The translations under genes were made by a program, and so were the position numbers. 64,000 nt of DNA, taken from positions 1 to 64,000 of the forward strand of contig JADZCR010000017.1 of assembly GCA_020851465.1 (NCBI GenBank), written 5' to 3'. Positions 34,612 to 44,086 of this stretch are shown here, in pieces. Every line of letters begins with the position of its first letter. Position 1 is the first letter of the stretch. The notes under the pieces were generated by a model. The model ran no database searches, was not told where the DNA came from, and saw only the letters and a list, made by a program, of their open reading frames with translations. The stretch is from Phycisphaeraceae bacterium. GTDB lineage: Bacteria > Planctomycetota > Phycisphaerae > Phycisphaerales > Phycisphaeraceae.

Positions 34612-36192
34612 TCAGCCCGGTTTGGGAATCTGTCGTGTCCGCAACCGATTCCACGCTGCGCTTGTAAGCCGATGGATCAGTTGTTTTTCCGCAGGATCCA
34701 TTCCCGTCAGCCAGATCATGCCGGCCATGATTACAGCGGAGGCGAAACCAACGGCAAGCAGGCGAAGAAACCCCTCGCGCATCTGAAAGTGAATCAGCAT
34801 CGCAATGGCGACACCCATTGCACTGACCATCGCGACCGGCAGAACAGCACGGCGAAACCACTCAAAAAACGGCAGGTTGATGAGTCGCCCGATATAAGCT
34901 GCCTGAAAAATAAGAATGATCACGCCACCGCCTACAGTCACAGCCGGCAAAGCCCAGGGCGGAGCACCCAGCCAGAGCACAAGCAATGCGACACCCAGTG
35001 AGCCGAAGAGAAGCCCGCACATCACGATGGTGTACACGCCGACACGGTTGATCGCGAAGGAGGCGAGATTGAACCCTGTGCCATAAACGCTGATCCACAT
35101 CCAGAGCAAAACCAGGCGTACGAAAATCGGGGCGAAGGCATAGAGGGATGCGAAGTCATTTCTTTTACCGAGCCAGACTCGGAGTAGGTATTCCGCTTCA
35201 AACTGAAGCGGCACGAGATAAAAAAGAGTAATCAGTGCAGCCCATTTGCCGGTGCTGATCGTGAGGAGACGGACGTTCGCGCGGTCACCCCGAGCTTCGA
35301 CGCCGACCAGTGCCGGAGCCGCCGTTCGTGAAATAACCCCGCCAAGGCTTGCTTGATAGGAACTGATCTGCATTGCCACCGCGTAGGCAGCATTTACCAC
35401 CGTTCCATAAAGCGGAAAGAAAAAGAGATTGAGGATAATGTCCGAGCTCTGCATGGCGATCTGATAAGCAACCGACCCAAGAAAGGACCAGCCGGCGAGT
35501 TGCGCCAGCGGCCGCAGTTCACTACGGTCGAACAGTCGGAGCTTAGGCCGACTTTCGGGAAATCGCTTCAGGCACAACAGCATTGAGACGGTCTGCGTCA
35601 CCGCCAAAGCGGCGAATAACAGCCCGGCGTAGAGCACGAGCTTGTCACCCGATGAAGACAGGAGAATCAGCAGGATCACGGCTGTGAGTTTGAGCAGCAC
35701 ATCGAGAATGTCGAAGACAGCCGAGAGCAACATCTCCTGATGGGCGATGAATAGACCGCGAAACGGTGTCCCGGCAAAGGAGAGTGACAGGCCGGCGACG
35801 GCAAACTCGTAAACCCAGAGCGATTCACGTTCGCGGCCGTGGGGGATCTTCAGCCACGTGATGATCCAGGGTCCGAGGATGCCGCCGATCAGTGCGACGA
35901 GCACACTCAGGCCGGCAAAGAGAATGAGACTGGTGTTGAAGACGACGCGGACACGCTCGGGATTATTTCGACCGATCTCATACGCCAGATGGCGTTGTGC
36001 GCTGCTGTTGAGGCTGCCGGTGATGACCAGCAGAAACGAGCCGGTGGCGCCCAGCAGGGTTAAGAGTCCGAAGTCTTCAGGTCCCAGCACATGAAATGCC
36101 AACCGGGTAATGACCAGACCGATACCAACGGTGAGCACCATGCGGCCGTAGGTGATGGCCGTGTTGAGGATGAGACGGGTTGATTGACGCAA
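34612..36192 (-). CDS. Oligosaccharide flippase, MOP superfamily
   Basis: 526 residues with about 12-14 membrane helices. The N-terminus (LILNTAITYGRMVLTVGIGL, LAFHVLGPEDFGLLTLLGAT) is the usual pattern of Wzx/RfbX-like proteins. It would move undecaprenyl-linked repeat units across the inner membrane for the glycan made by the neighbouring transferases. The start is TTG 36192, close behind AGGA. It is the first gene of the minus-strand run 22965-36192 in transcription order. Confidence 0.88.
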   Translation of the reverse strand: MRQSTRLILNTAITYGRMVLTVGIGLVITRLAFHVLGPEDFGLLTLLGATGSFLLVITGSLNSSAQRHLAYEIGRNNPERVRVVFNTSLILFAGLSVLVALIGGILGPWIITWLKIPHGRERESLWVYEFAVAGLSLSFAGTPFRGLFIAHQEMLLSAVFDILDVLLKLTAVILLILLSSSGDKLVLYAGLLFAALAVTQTVSMLLCLKRFPESRPKLRLFDRSELRPLAQLAGWSFLGSVAYQIAMQSSDIILNLFFFPLYGTVVNAAYAVAMQISSYQASLGGVISRTAAPALVGVEARGDRANVRLLTISTGKWAALITLFYLVPLQFEAEYLLRVWLGKRNDFASLYAFAPIFVRLVLLWMWISVYGTGFNLASFAINRVGVYTIVMCGLLFGSLGVALLVLWLGAPPWALPAVTVGGGVIILIFQAAYIGRLINLPFFEWFRRAVLPVAMVSAMGVAIAMLIHFQMREGFLRLLAVGFASAVIMAGMIWLTGMDPAEKQLIHRLTSAAWNRLRTRQIPKPG

Positions 36193-36263
36193 TCCTGATT
36201 CCGTCGAGAGTCACCGGCAGCGTGACGTGGCGGCCAGCATTCCATGTGTATCGGTTGGGTGGG

Positions 36264-36884
36264 TCACTGAACCCGCAGCTTCACCGAAGTTTCCGCGCTC
36301 AGTGTCGCATGGGTCGCAGCATCCGTGAAAGTGAGCTTGGCGGTAGCTTGTCCCACAGATGGTTTTGCGGGTAGTGGCACCTCGATCGTGTAGTGCGTTC
36401 CCGTCATGCCGCTCCGGTAAGCTGCATCGAACTCGCGCGGATCGAAAGTCTTTTCGGCAATCAAGGTCGGTGTCGCCCCCGGCGCGATGGCGACCAGTTG
36501 CACCACAGCCTGGCCTGCTGCGGGCAGGAAACGGCCTTGCTGATCGAGTGTTTTGAGATAAATCCGCAGCGTATCGTCGGTGCCGTCGCCGTTGGTGTCG
36601 ATGGTGCCGGTATAGCGGCCGAATTCCAGTTTTACAGCGTGAGGAACCTCTGCGTCCTTAAGCTCAGGCTGGGTCGCCGAAGTGCGGCTGGCGTTGAGCG
36701 TATCAATCTGTGCCAGTCGAAGCTCAATTTGCTTTTCCAGGTCATCAACTTTCTGGCGTAGTTCCAGATTTTGACGCCGGAGGTCGTCGTTCTCGTTGAG
36801 ATAATTTCGTGGGCCGCTGTGACAGGCGGATGCCGCCAGGCAAGCGATTCCGAGGATCAGCAGCAATAAATTGCTCAAGCGCAT
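36264..36884 (-). CDS. Lipoprotein with coiled coil
   Basis: 206 residues. The N-terminus MRLSNLLLLILGIACLAASAC is a lipoprotein signal with lipobox AASAC (Cys about 21). A heptad-type coiled coil follows (about 30-63, DDLRRQNLELRQKVDDLEKQ). Residues near 90 contain DTNGDGTDDTL, an EF-hand/dockerin-like calcium loop, ahead of a beta-rich C-terminal domain. The ATG lies seven bases past the clpP stop, with GAGGAA over that stop as ribosome-binding site, so it is in the clpP operon. Function unknown. Confidence 0.75.
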   Translation of the reverse strand: MRLSNLLLLILGIACLAASACHSGPRNYLNENDDLRRQNLELRQKVDDLEKQIELRLAQIDTLNASRTSATQPELKDAEVPHAVKLEFGRYTGTIDTNGDGTDDTLRIYLKTLDQQGRFLPAAGQAVVQLVAIAPGATPTLIAEKTFDPREFDAAYRSGMTGTHYTIEVPLPAKPSVGQATAKLTFTDAATHATLSAETSVKLRVQ

Positions 36885-36891
36885 CTTTTGC

Positions 36892-37521
36892 TTATTCCTC
36901 ATCATCTTTCTGATGCGACGAGGACATACTCTCTGGAATGTGCTGAAGAACCATATCCGCACAGCCGTATTCAACAGCTTCTTCCGCGTCGAGCCACTTA
37001 TCGCGTTCAAAGTCCTTGGCGATCTGATCGTAAGACTTGCCGGTGTGATGCGCGGAAATCTTGTAGAGCCGCTCTCGTGTGCGGATCATTTCCTTTGCCT
37101 GGATTCCAAGATCGGTCGCCGGTCCCTCCATTACACCCCCGATGAGCGGTTGATGCAGGAGCACCCGCCCGTTGGGCAGCATGTGCCGTTTACCCTTTGC
37201 GCCAGCCATCAACAGGGTTGATCCCATCGAAGCTGCGACACCGATGCAGTACGTTGCCACGTCAGGTCGGATGAACTGCATCGTGTCATACACACCCAGT
37301 CCCGCACTGACCGATCCGCCGGGCGAGTTGATATAAAAGTGAATATCCGCCTTGGCGTCCTCATTGGAGAGGAAGAGGAGTTGTGCGATGATCAGGTTGG
37401 CGGATTCATCGGTTACAGGTCCACCAAGGAAAATCACGCGATCCTTCAGCAGTCGGGAGTAAATGTCATACGCCCGCTCGCCTCGGCCGGTCTTCTCAAT
37501 CACCATCGGGATCAAAGTCAT
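36892..37521 (-). CDS. clpP: ATP-dependent Clp protease proteolytic subunit
   Basis: 209 residues, normal length. The catalytic Ser98 lies in [11 protein letters not shown] and His123 in LLHQPLIGG; the Asp comes from the KDFERDKWL stretch near 170. [20 protein letters not shown] and [18 protein letters not shown] are standard ClpP sequence. Fourteen subunits form a barrel that degrades proteins delivered by ClpX or ClpA/C. No clpX follows; the partner downstream is a lipoprotein gene. Confidence 0.96.
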   Translation of the reverse strand: MTLIPMVIEKTGRGERAYDIYSRLLKDRVIFLGGPVTDESANLIIAQLLFLSNEDAKADIHFYINSPGGSVSAGLGVYDTMQFIRPDVATYCIGVAASMGSTLLMAGAKGKRHMLPNGRVLLHQPLIGGVMEGPATDLGIQAKEMIRTRERLYKISAHHTGKSYDQIAKDFERDKWLDAEEAVEYGCADMVLQHIPESMSSSHQKDDEE

Positions 37522-37688
37522 AAGCCATCCTTGCTTTTGATAACGGCGGCATCATCGGCCGCACGGCATGAACGGACGGATTGTAGCAGCGTGACATGCG
37601 GGCGGCGATCTGGAGCGTCATCGACTGATCGGGAGAGCCTAGGCCACTGGCCCAAGACCGGCCGTAGTCCTACCATGACTCATCCTGT

Positions 37689-38567
37689 ATGACTCACGTT
37701 GCTCTTCAATCGCTCGATCCCGCCGCCTCCGCGCCCGCCGCCCGGTCCGGTAATCTCTGGCTCGCCAGTGCGACGCTCTGGCGCCGTGAGATGGTCCGCT
37801 TCTTTCGACAACGAAACCGAGTGGTCAGTGCTGCGGTCACACCTCTGATTTTCTGGTTATTTCTCGGTTCGGGGCTTAATAATTCCTTCTCAATGAGTCC
37901 AGCGCCATCGGCTGGAACTCCATCCTCAGCTACTCAGAGCATCGGCTACCTCCAGTATTTCTTTCCAGGGGTGGTCATGCTTATGCTGCTCAATACCGCA
38001 GTTTTTTCGACGGTTTCAGTAGTTGAGGACCGCCGCGAAGGTTTTCTTCAAGGTGTGTTGGTCGCGCCGATTCCACGACTTTCAATCGTACTGGGCAAAG
38101 TGCTGGGCGGTGCCAGCATTGCTACGATTCAGGGCATTATTTTCTTGGCTATCTGGCCTTTTGTTGGATCAGGTTTCAGTGCAGCGTGGCTGGCAATATC
38201 GCTGGTGGTCATGTTTGTCGTGGCCCTGGGGTTGACTGCGATGGGGCTGTGTGTGGCTTGGCCGATGGATTCGACGGCTGGGTTCCACGCGGTGATGATG
38301 ATCTTTCTGATGCCGATGTGGTTTCTTTCCGGCGCGGTTTTCCCCATGACCGGACATACACCCCTGTGGCTTAAAACATTGATGTGGTGTAACCCAATGA
38401 CCTATGGCCAGGCTGCTTTTGCCGAAGCACTCAGCGGCGGGCGGGACCACTCAGGCCTGTCCATCGGATTTCCACTCGCAGCAATGCTGACGGTGGTGTT
38501 GACTGTCATGACTATCTTGCTGGCAAGTTGGCTGGTCAGTCGGCGGCGAAAGGACGGCTCAGCATGA
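37689..38567 (+). CDS. ABC-2 type transporter permease
   Basis: 292 residues with six membrane segments and a cytoplasmic N-terminus (LWLASATLWRREMVRFFRQR). The late segment MPMWFLSGAVFPMTGHTPLW is the usual ABC-2 signature. No ATPase gene is adjacent, so the energising subunit must come from elsewhere, perhaps upstream in the genome. Its stop overlaps the start of the SCO1-like gene by four bases (ATGA), which suggests a role linked to cytochrome oxidase or copper assembly, as in NosY/CcmB-like permeases. Confidence 0.88.
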   Translation: MTHVALQSLDPAASAPAARSGNLWLASATLWRREMVRFFRQRNRVVSAAVTPLIFWLFLGSGLNNSFSMSPAPSAGTPSSATQSIGYLQYFFPGVVMLMLLNTAVFSTVSVVEDRREGFLQGVLVAPIPRLSIVLGKVLGGASIATIQGIIFLAIWPFVGSGFSAAWLAISLVVMFVVALGLTAMGLCVAWPMDSTAGFHAVMMIFLMPMWFLSGAVFPMTGHTPLWLKTLMWCNPMTYGQAAFAEALSGGRDHSGLSIGFPLAAMLTVVLTVMTILLASWLVSRRRKDGSA

Positions 38568-39400
38568 CGCAGACTCCGCGCCCTGATTCGCCTCGCTCCA
38601 CCCCGCATCCAGCCACGTCGCCGCCGACGGCGCAATCTCCTGCGCGTAGAGTGCCGATCTGGATTTTCATTGGCCTCGTGGCGTCGGCATCGCTGCTCAT
38701 CACACTGCTCATCACGATTATGGTTATCAATCGCCCCCGTGATAACGGCAGCACGGGTGTCGGTTCCGCATCAACTGATAAAAAAGATACGTATCTGCAC
38801 GGTGGGACACTCAGTGAGCCAGGTGCTGATGATCCGCCTGTCCTGGGGGTTGTCCCCGCGTTTCGTCTGGTTGAGCGCGCAGGTGGCGTCTATGCAAGCA
38901 CAGAGTTGGCCGGCAAAGTCTGGGTGGCGGATTTCATTTTTACACGTTGTGCCGGTACTTGCCCTCGGATGACGCAGGAACTATCAAATTTACAGACACA
39001 ACTCAGCACCCTGCCACGCTGGAAGGAGATCCGACTGGTAAGTTTTACGGTCGATCCGACCAACGATACGCCGGACGTGCTGCGTGATTACGCTGACTCT
39101 TACAAAGCTGATCGCCGTCAGTGGATTTTCCTGACCGGTTCACGGCAGGATCTGTGGAAGTTGACAAAAGAAGGCTTCAAGCTGCCGGTTGGAGAAGACA
39201 CGGAAAATCTCCAGATGCCGATCACCCATAGCTCACGCTTTGCTTTGGTGGATCAGCAGGGACGAATTCGCGGTTACTACGATGCCTTTGATGCGAACGT
39301 GCTCGATCAATTGAAAAAGGACATCGACAAAGTACTGGCGGAGGTTCCACCCGTTGCGGAAACGCAGCCATCCACTCAGCCGGCAACGCAACCGAAATAG
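38564..39400 (+). CDS. SCO1/SenC copper chaperone
   Basis: 278 residues. A Pro-rich cytoplasmic N-terminus and a membrane anchor (31-55) precede a thioredoxin-like domain in the periplasm. The copper-binding CxxxC is FTRCAGTCPRM (Cys129, Cys133), and the distal ligand His222 lies in ITHSSRFALVD. SCO proteins deliver copper to the CuA site of cytochrome c oxidase. Translationally coupled to the ABC-2 permease and followed by a DUF420 gene. The Pro/Thr-rich tail (TQPSTQPATQP) is probably disordered. Confidence 0.93.
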   Translation: MTQTPRPDSPRSTPHPATSPPTAQSPARRVPIWIFIGLVASASLLITLLITIMVINRPRDNGSTGVGSASTDKKDTYLHGGTLSEPGADDPPVLGVVPAFRLVERAGGVYASTELAGKVWVADFIFTRCAGTCPRMTQELSNLQTQLSTLPRWKEIRLVSFTVDPTNDTPDVLRDYADSYKADRRQWIFLTGSRQDLWKLTKEGFKLPVGEDTENLQMPITHSSRFALVDQQGRIRGYYDAFDANVLDQLKKDIDKVLAEVPPVAETQPSTQPATQPK

Positions 39401-39455
39401 TTCTGATCCGCACAGCTACGATGATCGAGCGGTATCCAATACAAGGTCATTATCC

Positions 39456-39896
39456 TTGGATCTTTCATTCCTTCCCGCAGTAAACGCCTCACTCAATGCC
39501 ATCGCCATCGTGCTTTTGGTTCGTGGTGTATGGCTGATCAAGCGAGGTCGAATCGACGAGCATAAACGGATGATGCTTGCCGCGTGTATCTGTTCATGTG
39601 CGTTTCTTGTGTCGTACGTGATTCACTACGTATGGCGTGCGACGGTCCACGGCGGCACACACACAAAGTTCAATGCTGAAGGCGCCATCAAGCTGGCTTA
39701 TTACCTCATGCTGTTTTCGCACATCATGCTGGCGACGACCGTACCGGTTTTCGCCGTGTGGTTGATACGACTCGGTCTGCGCCGTGAAGATCGAAAGCAT
39801 CGCCGCCTCGCCCGGTGGGCATACCCGATCTGGCTGTACGTCTCGATCACGGGGGTGTTGATATTCGTGGTACTGACGTTTTTTAATCAAAAGTAA
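39456..39896 (+). CDS. DUF420 membrane protein
   Basis: 146 residues with four membrane segments. From the TTG at 39456 the sequence DLSFLPAVNASLNAIAIVLL matches the typical DUF420 N-terminus, and HKRMMLAACICSCAFLVSYV and FSHIMLATTVPVFAVWLI match its conserved His-containing helices. AAGG lies nine bases upstream, and no in-frame ATG is available, so TTG is accepted as the start. DUF420 proteins are found with SCO1 and cytochrome c oxidase genes; the exact role is unknown. Confidence 0.83.
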   Translation: MDLSFLPAVNASLNAIAIVLLVRGVWLIKRGRIDEHKRMMLAACICSCAFLVSYVIHYVWRATVHGGTHTKFNAEGAIKLAYYLMLFSHIMLATTVPVFAVWLIRLGLRREDRKHRRLARWAYPIWLYVSITGVLIFVVLTFFNQK

Positions 39897-40044
39897 CAGA
39901 GGTTGGCCGTTCAGTGATGTGCTGCTTTAATTTATTTGATTACCCCTACTCATTGTGCTTCTTACCACTGCGGCTTGCCGCAGCATAAAAACAAGACGTG
40001 TTTCATCCCTTCTGCTGTTCCTCGCTTCTATAATCGCCCGTCTC

Positions 40045-40980
40045 ATGCCCGCGAATCAATCAAAACCTTTTTCACCACCCAGCGCTGCGCAGGTACAAGC
40101 GCATCTGGATCGGTATCCGCCGCGCGGACCATCGAAGGTTTCACTATTACTGCCGACGTTTGGGTTGGCGCTGATCGTGTTTCTGATGCTCCGTGCGCAA
40201 TCAGCCGCGACGTTCATACTCTCCTGGTGTCTCCTGGGGGCATTACTGGTTGTGATGGGGGTGCGAGCCCGGTTAGCAAGATCGCTCGAGTCCGAAGCAG
40301 CGCAGATACAGGAAATGACGATGTGGCGTCGTCGTGAGGACGCTCTGCGCCGAGCATGGCGGTTACTTCCAAGATTAGTTGTCAATCCGGAGCTTCATGG
40401 CCGTACGGTTGCCGCGATAGCGCATAACCTTGAATCTCTGGGTGCTCATGACGCTGCTATCGTGGCTTACGATCACCTCATCAAGCGTTTGCCGGATGAT
40501 CACCCGGTATCCGTTCAACTGCGTGTCCATCGCACCATGGCCGAGCTTGGAGCGGAACGACTGACGGATGCCGACTCCTCATTGCGTCGGTTACGCAGTG
40601 CGGTTGAACCTTACCGTGGTACACCTATCGGCGGTTCCTACCGGTTGGCAAACCTTATTCAGCAATCTCGTACTCATCACGATGCGGATGCAGTTGAAGG
40701 AGCCGGCGAATTGTTAGATGAGCTGCGCCCCCTTGGCATTGATGCGGGGTATGGTCACGCATTGATGGCATTGGCGTATGTTCGACTTGGTGAAACAGAA
40801 TCTCCGCCCGAAAACTGGCGCGGTCATGCGTTGCAGTGGTGGTCGCGTGCAACGCTGCTGGTCCCCGTAGAACGGTTAATCGAGCGATTCAGTGATCTGC
40901 ATCTCGCAGCCCAGAGGCTCGCCGCGCAACATCAGGACGCATCATTACAGGGAATGGATGCCACGGGAGCAGCAGGATGA
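40045..40980 (+). CDS. Membrane protein with helical-repeat C-terminus (first of pair)
   Basis: 311 residues. Two closely spaced membrane helices (about 38-78) are followed by a cytoplasmic or periplasmic helical domain with TPR-like periodicity (EDALRRAWRLLPRLV, HNLESLGAHDAAIVAYDHLI). It resembles the next gene in layout. There is no Shine-Dalgarno sequence; a perfect TATAAT (40029-40034) ends ten bases before the ATG, so the mRNA may begin almost at the start codon. No family recognised. Confidence 0.65.
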   Translation: MPANQSKPFSPPSAAQVQAHLDRYPPRGPSKVSLLLPTFGLALIVFLMLRAQSAATFILSWCLLGALLVVMGVRARLARSLESEAAQIQEMTMWRRREDALRRAWRLLPRLVVNPELHGRTVAAIAHNLESLGAHDAAIVAYDHLIKRLPDDHPVSVQLRVHRTMAELGAERLTDADSSLRRLRSAVEPYRGTPIGGSYRLANLIQQSRTHHDADAVEGAGELLDELRPLGIDAGYGHALMALAYVRLGETESPPENWRGHALQWWSRATLLVPVERLIERFSDLHLAAQRLAAQHQDASLQGMDATGAAG

Positions 40981-41825
40981 GTGAACCGATGGTCAATCCG
41001 TCGCTGACTTATCCCTCGCCGGTCGCTTCAGGGGTTGTGAAGCCGAGTGTCGCATGCGCGACTTTTGCGATACCAAGATTTCGCCGCGAATTAGCGGTGG
41101 ACAGGGCGATCCGTGTTGTGATATTCGTTGCCGTATTGCTGGCGATGCTTTTTTTACCCGCTCATTTTTCGAACATTGTCCTGATTGTCGGTGCCGTGGT
41201 ATGGATCGGGCTGAGTGTAATCAGTGGTAAAGTTTTTCGTCAGTTGCCTCAGATCACGAGTTGGATTGAACGTGACCCCGCAGCAGCCGAGAGTGCGATT
41301 GCATTGGCTCTGCCTCGTCATCCGCTTCAGCGGTCGGTACGGCTGCTGCTCTATCACCGTCTGGCCATCCTTCGTCACCGGCAGCAGCGGTTTGCTGAAT
41401 CGGCTGCAATCTCACAGGCATTACTTTTCGAGCGACTGGAGCCTGCGGTTAACATTCGCACCAACCTGCTCCTGATGCTTACCGAAGCCAATCTCGAATG
41501 TGGAGACCTGGGCGGTGCCTACACAGCTTTGGCAGGACTGTCCACGCTGCCGCTGAGCCACATCGAAGATTTACAGCGAATGGCTTTACAAATCCGCTAT
41601 GAAGTAGCCTGCGGCCATGATGGGTATGCGCTGCAGGATCTTGAGCGAAAAATCGCCATGATTGAGATGCTTCCCGGTCCGCCTTGCGGCGTGCTTCACG
41701 CCTTACTCGCGATTGCTGCGCAACGACAAAATCAAAAACCCCTGGCTGACTGGTTGTGGCGACGTGCGGAGCTTATCTCCACACCACAGGCACTGGCAGA
41801 GGTCAAGCGGCGGGCGGGTCGGTAA
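40977..41825 (+). CDS. Membrane protein with helical-repeat C-terminus (second of pair)
   Basis: 282 residues. Two membrane helices (about 42-85) are followed by a helical domain (LLLYHRLAILRHRQQRFAES, LTEANLECGDLGGAYTALA) with TPR-like spacing. The start overlaps the preceding stop (ATGA), so the pair is coupled and probably functions together. The shared layout suggests an old duplication, though sequence identity is low by eye. Function unknown. Confidence 0.7.
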   Translation: MSEPMVNPSLTYPSPVASGVVKPSVACATFAIPRFRRELAVDRAIRVVIFVAVLLAMLFLPAHFSNIVLIVGAVVWIGLSVISGKVFRQLPQITSWIERDPAAAESAIALALPRHPLQRSVRLLLYHRLAILRHRQQRFAESAAISQALLFERLEPAVNIRTNLLLMLTEANLECGDLGGAYTALAGLSTLPLSHIEDLQRMALQIRYEVACGHDGYALQDLERKIAMIEMLPGPPCGVLHALLAIAAQRQNQKPLADWLWRRAELISTPQALAEVKRRAGR

Positions 41826-41920
41826 ATCCAAGGACTGTGTCGCGATACGACAGACATTGTCGCTTCCGACACGTTGGCCATGTTTTCGCTAACAAGTCGC
41901 AGTTGTCCTACCATGGCCAC

Positions 41921-42760
41921 ATGAGTGCAATCGAGTTCACCCTTGCCTCTTTTTCCATTTCCGTGGCTGCGGGGTTGCTCGGATCGATGCTTGGTATTGG
42001 AGGCGGGATCATCGTCGTGCCCGCGCTGACACAACTCCTGGGCGTCGATATGAAGTATGCGGTCGCTGCGTCGTTTATCGGTGTGATCGCAACGTCCAAT
42101 GGGGCGGCAGCGTCATATGTCCGCCAACACCTGACCAATCTTCGACTGGCAATGGTGCTGGAAGTGGCGACAGTGGCGGGGGCACTAGGCGGCGCTTATC
42201 TCGGCGGGATTGTTTCGGATCGATTTCTCCTTGTTCTTTTTGGCTGTATTCTCGGCTATGCGGCTTTTGCAATGTTCATTGATCGCCTGCGCTCAAAAGT
42301 TCAATCTCCAGAGCAGGAAGATCGGTTGGCTGGCCGGCTGAGACTGCACGGGCAGTACTTTGACCAGTCGCTAAATGAACATGTCAATTACCGCGTCATT
42401 CGTGTATGGTTTGGTTTAGCGGTCAGTATGACGGCTGGCATCATCAGCGGGCTGCTGGGTGTCGGCGGGGGCATCCTGAAAGTACCCGCGATGCATCTGG
42501 GGATGCGGGTTCCCATCAAAGTCTCGACAGCTACCAGTAATTTCATGATGGGTGTGACCGCTGCCGCGAGCGCTGCTGTCTATTTCTCGCGTGGCCAGAT
42601 CGTGCCGCTGATTGCCGCGCCGGTCGGAGCGGGTGTGTTACTGGGTGCTGTGACTGGCTCGCGCATGCTGCCGAAGGTTAAAAACGCCTACGTCAAAATG
42701 GGCTTCGTCGCGGTGTTAATCGCGGTCGCAATACGCATGTTTTACAAGGGGCTGGTTTGA
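41921..42760 (+). CDS. TauE/SafE sulfite exporter family membrane protein
   Basis: 279 residues with eight membrane segments in two related halves. Each half carries the family glycine motif: GLLGSMLGIGGGIIVVPAL near residue 20 and GLLGVGGGILKVPAM near 180. The family exports anions such as sulfite or organosulfur compounds. A DUF1634 gene follows after three bases, the usual partner. There is no Shine-Dalgarno sequence; TACCAT (41909-41914) ends six bases before the ATG, as in leaderless transcripts. Confidence 0.9.
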   Translation: MSAIEFTLASFSISVAAGLLGSMLGIGGGIIVVPALTQLLGVDMKYAVAASFIGVIATSNGAAASYVRQHLTNLRLAMVLEVATVAGALGGAYLGGIVSDRFLLVLFGCILGYAAFAMFIDRLRSKVQSPEQEDRLAGRLRLHGQYFDQSLNEHVNYRVIRVWFGLAVSMTAGIISGLLGVGGGILKVPAMHLGMRVPIKVSTATSNFMMGVTAAASAAVYFSRGQIVPLIAAPVGAGVLLGAVTGSRMLPKVKNAYVKMGFVAVLIAVAIRMFYKGLV

Positions 42761-42763
42761 GAG

Positions 42764-43177
42764 ATGGTCGACCCGGAAGAAATGCACAAAGGTTTGAGCA
42801 GGGAGCAGCTCAGATTGGATGGGCTGATCAGTGCGATCCTGCGCGTCGGCATGCTTACCAGCGTGACACTGATCGTGCTGGGGTCCGTATTATGCTTCAC
42901 GCGCGATTCTCGTTATGGATCCGAATCAGGGCTTGCGGCTTTGATGCAGCATAGAGCTTTTCCGCATACAGCAACGGCAGTCTGGAGGGACGCGATTCAC
43001 GGTGGTGGGATGGGTTTAGTGATGTTAGGCGTGCTGGTCATGGTGGCGACGCCGATTCTACGCGTGATCGTGTCAATCATTGCGTTTGCTTGGGAAAGCG
43101 ATGTCGTTTACACGTTGTTGACGGCTGCTGTTCTGGGGTTACTGTTGGTTGCTTTGATCGCGGGTAAAGCGGGATGA
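42764..43177 (+). CDS. DUF1634 membrane protein
   Basis: 137 residues with three membrane segments (about 25-45, 78-100 and 113-132). ILRVGMLTSVTLIVLGSVL and GVLVMVATPILRVIVSIIAF match the DUF1634 family, whose members nearly always follow TauE/SafE exporters and are presumed accessory subunits. The start is three bases past the exporter stop. The region 43178-43453 downstream has no recognisable gene or terminator. Confidence 0.82.
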   Translation: MVDPEEMHKGLSREQLRLDGLISAILRVGMLTSVTLIVLGSVLCFTRDSRYGSESGLAALMQHRAFPHTATAVWRDAIHGGGMGLVMLGVLVMVATPILRVIVSIIAFAWESDVVYTLLTAAVLGLLLVALIAGKAG

Positions 43178-43453
43178 GTCTTTCCGTACCGAGTCATTAA
43201 GTTGCGCCGAATTGCAGAAGCAGGCACACAGGTTTCGAGTTCGACTTCTGCATATTCCTATAGGGTTTTCGATTCAATAGCAGCGCATCGCAAAAAAGAA
43301 CCGCGCCGGGCAGCAGGCGTCAGCCACGGCGAGGTTCCGGAGTCAGGAGATAGAGATCCAGTCCAGACACATCCCGGCAATCAACATCCCAGAACCCCTC
43401 ACTCAGGCTTTCTCTGAAATTATTTGAAAGGGTGGAGGAGCTTTCCAACCTGC

Positions 43454-44086
43454 TCAGTAGGTTCTCACCACACCAATGACGATCCCTTGAATTTGGCAGT
43501 CATCTACGATGATCGGCTCGTATTTGTCGTTGGCGGGTTGAAGACGAATACGGCCGCTTTCTTTGTAGAACTTTTTCAGTGTTGCCTCGCCGTTTTCCAG
43601 CAGGGCGACAACAGTTTGGCCGTTTCGCGCTGCGTTGGTGCGTTGAATGATGACGTAGTCACCGTCACGGATTTGCTCGTCGATCATTGAGTCACCACGG
43701 ACCTTGAGGACGTAAGTGCTGCTGGAGGCTCCGAACTCCAGTGAAGTTCTGGTTGGTGGAGCGAAGAGAGATTCGAGGTCGAGCGTCTGGCGATCTTCAA
43801 TGGCTTCGATCGGATGTCCTGCGGCGATGGAGCCAACCAGCGGCAGACGGGTATGGCGTTCCTCGTGAGGAAGCTCAATCTCAGGATTAAGCTCCAAAGA
43901 GCGAGCTTTGTTGGGCTTCCGCGAGAGCGCGCCTTTTTTGATCAGTGCTTCGACGTGCTCGAAGATGGTGACCTTGCTGACCTTCAATTCGTCCGCCAAC
44001 TCCTGCATAGTCGGTGAATAGCCGCGAGCTATACGCAGATCGCGGATCCGAGTGAGGATGTGGAGCTGTTTGGGTGTGAGGTTCAT
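43454..44086 (-). CDS. lexA: LexA repressor (SOS response)
   Basis: 210 residues. The winged helix at 1-65 has the LexA pattern LTPKQLHILTRI, YSPTMQELADELKVSKVTIFEHVEALIKKG. The self-cleavage site is Ala89-Gly90 in VGSIAAGHP; Ser133 in RGDSMID and Lys171 in EATLKKFY form the catalytic dyad. It represses SOS genes until RecA filaments trigger cleavage. GGGAGA precedes the ATG. Two copies of ATGTTCGA, 15 bases apart, cover the start region, and a promoter with a 33-bp dyad lies about 820 bases upstream. Confidence 0.95.
   Translation of the reverse strand: MNLTPKQLHILTRIRDLRIARGYSPTMQELADELKVSKVTIFEHVEALIKKGALSRKPNKARSLELNPEIELPHEERHTRLPLVGSIAAGHPIEAIEDRQTLDLESLFAPPTRTSLEFGASSSTYVLKVRGDSMIDEQIRDGDYVIIQRTNAARNGQTVVALLENGEATLKKFYKESGRIRLQPANDKYEPIIVDDCQIQGIVIGVVRTY

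Noticed and set aside
43202-43417. 71-codon plus-strand frame between DUF1634 and lexA genes
   Set aside because: Low-complexity, Arg/Ser/His-rich translation without start signal; looks like non-coding sequence.
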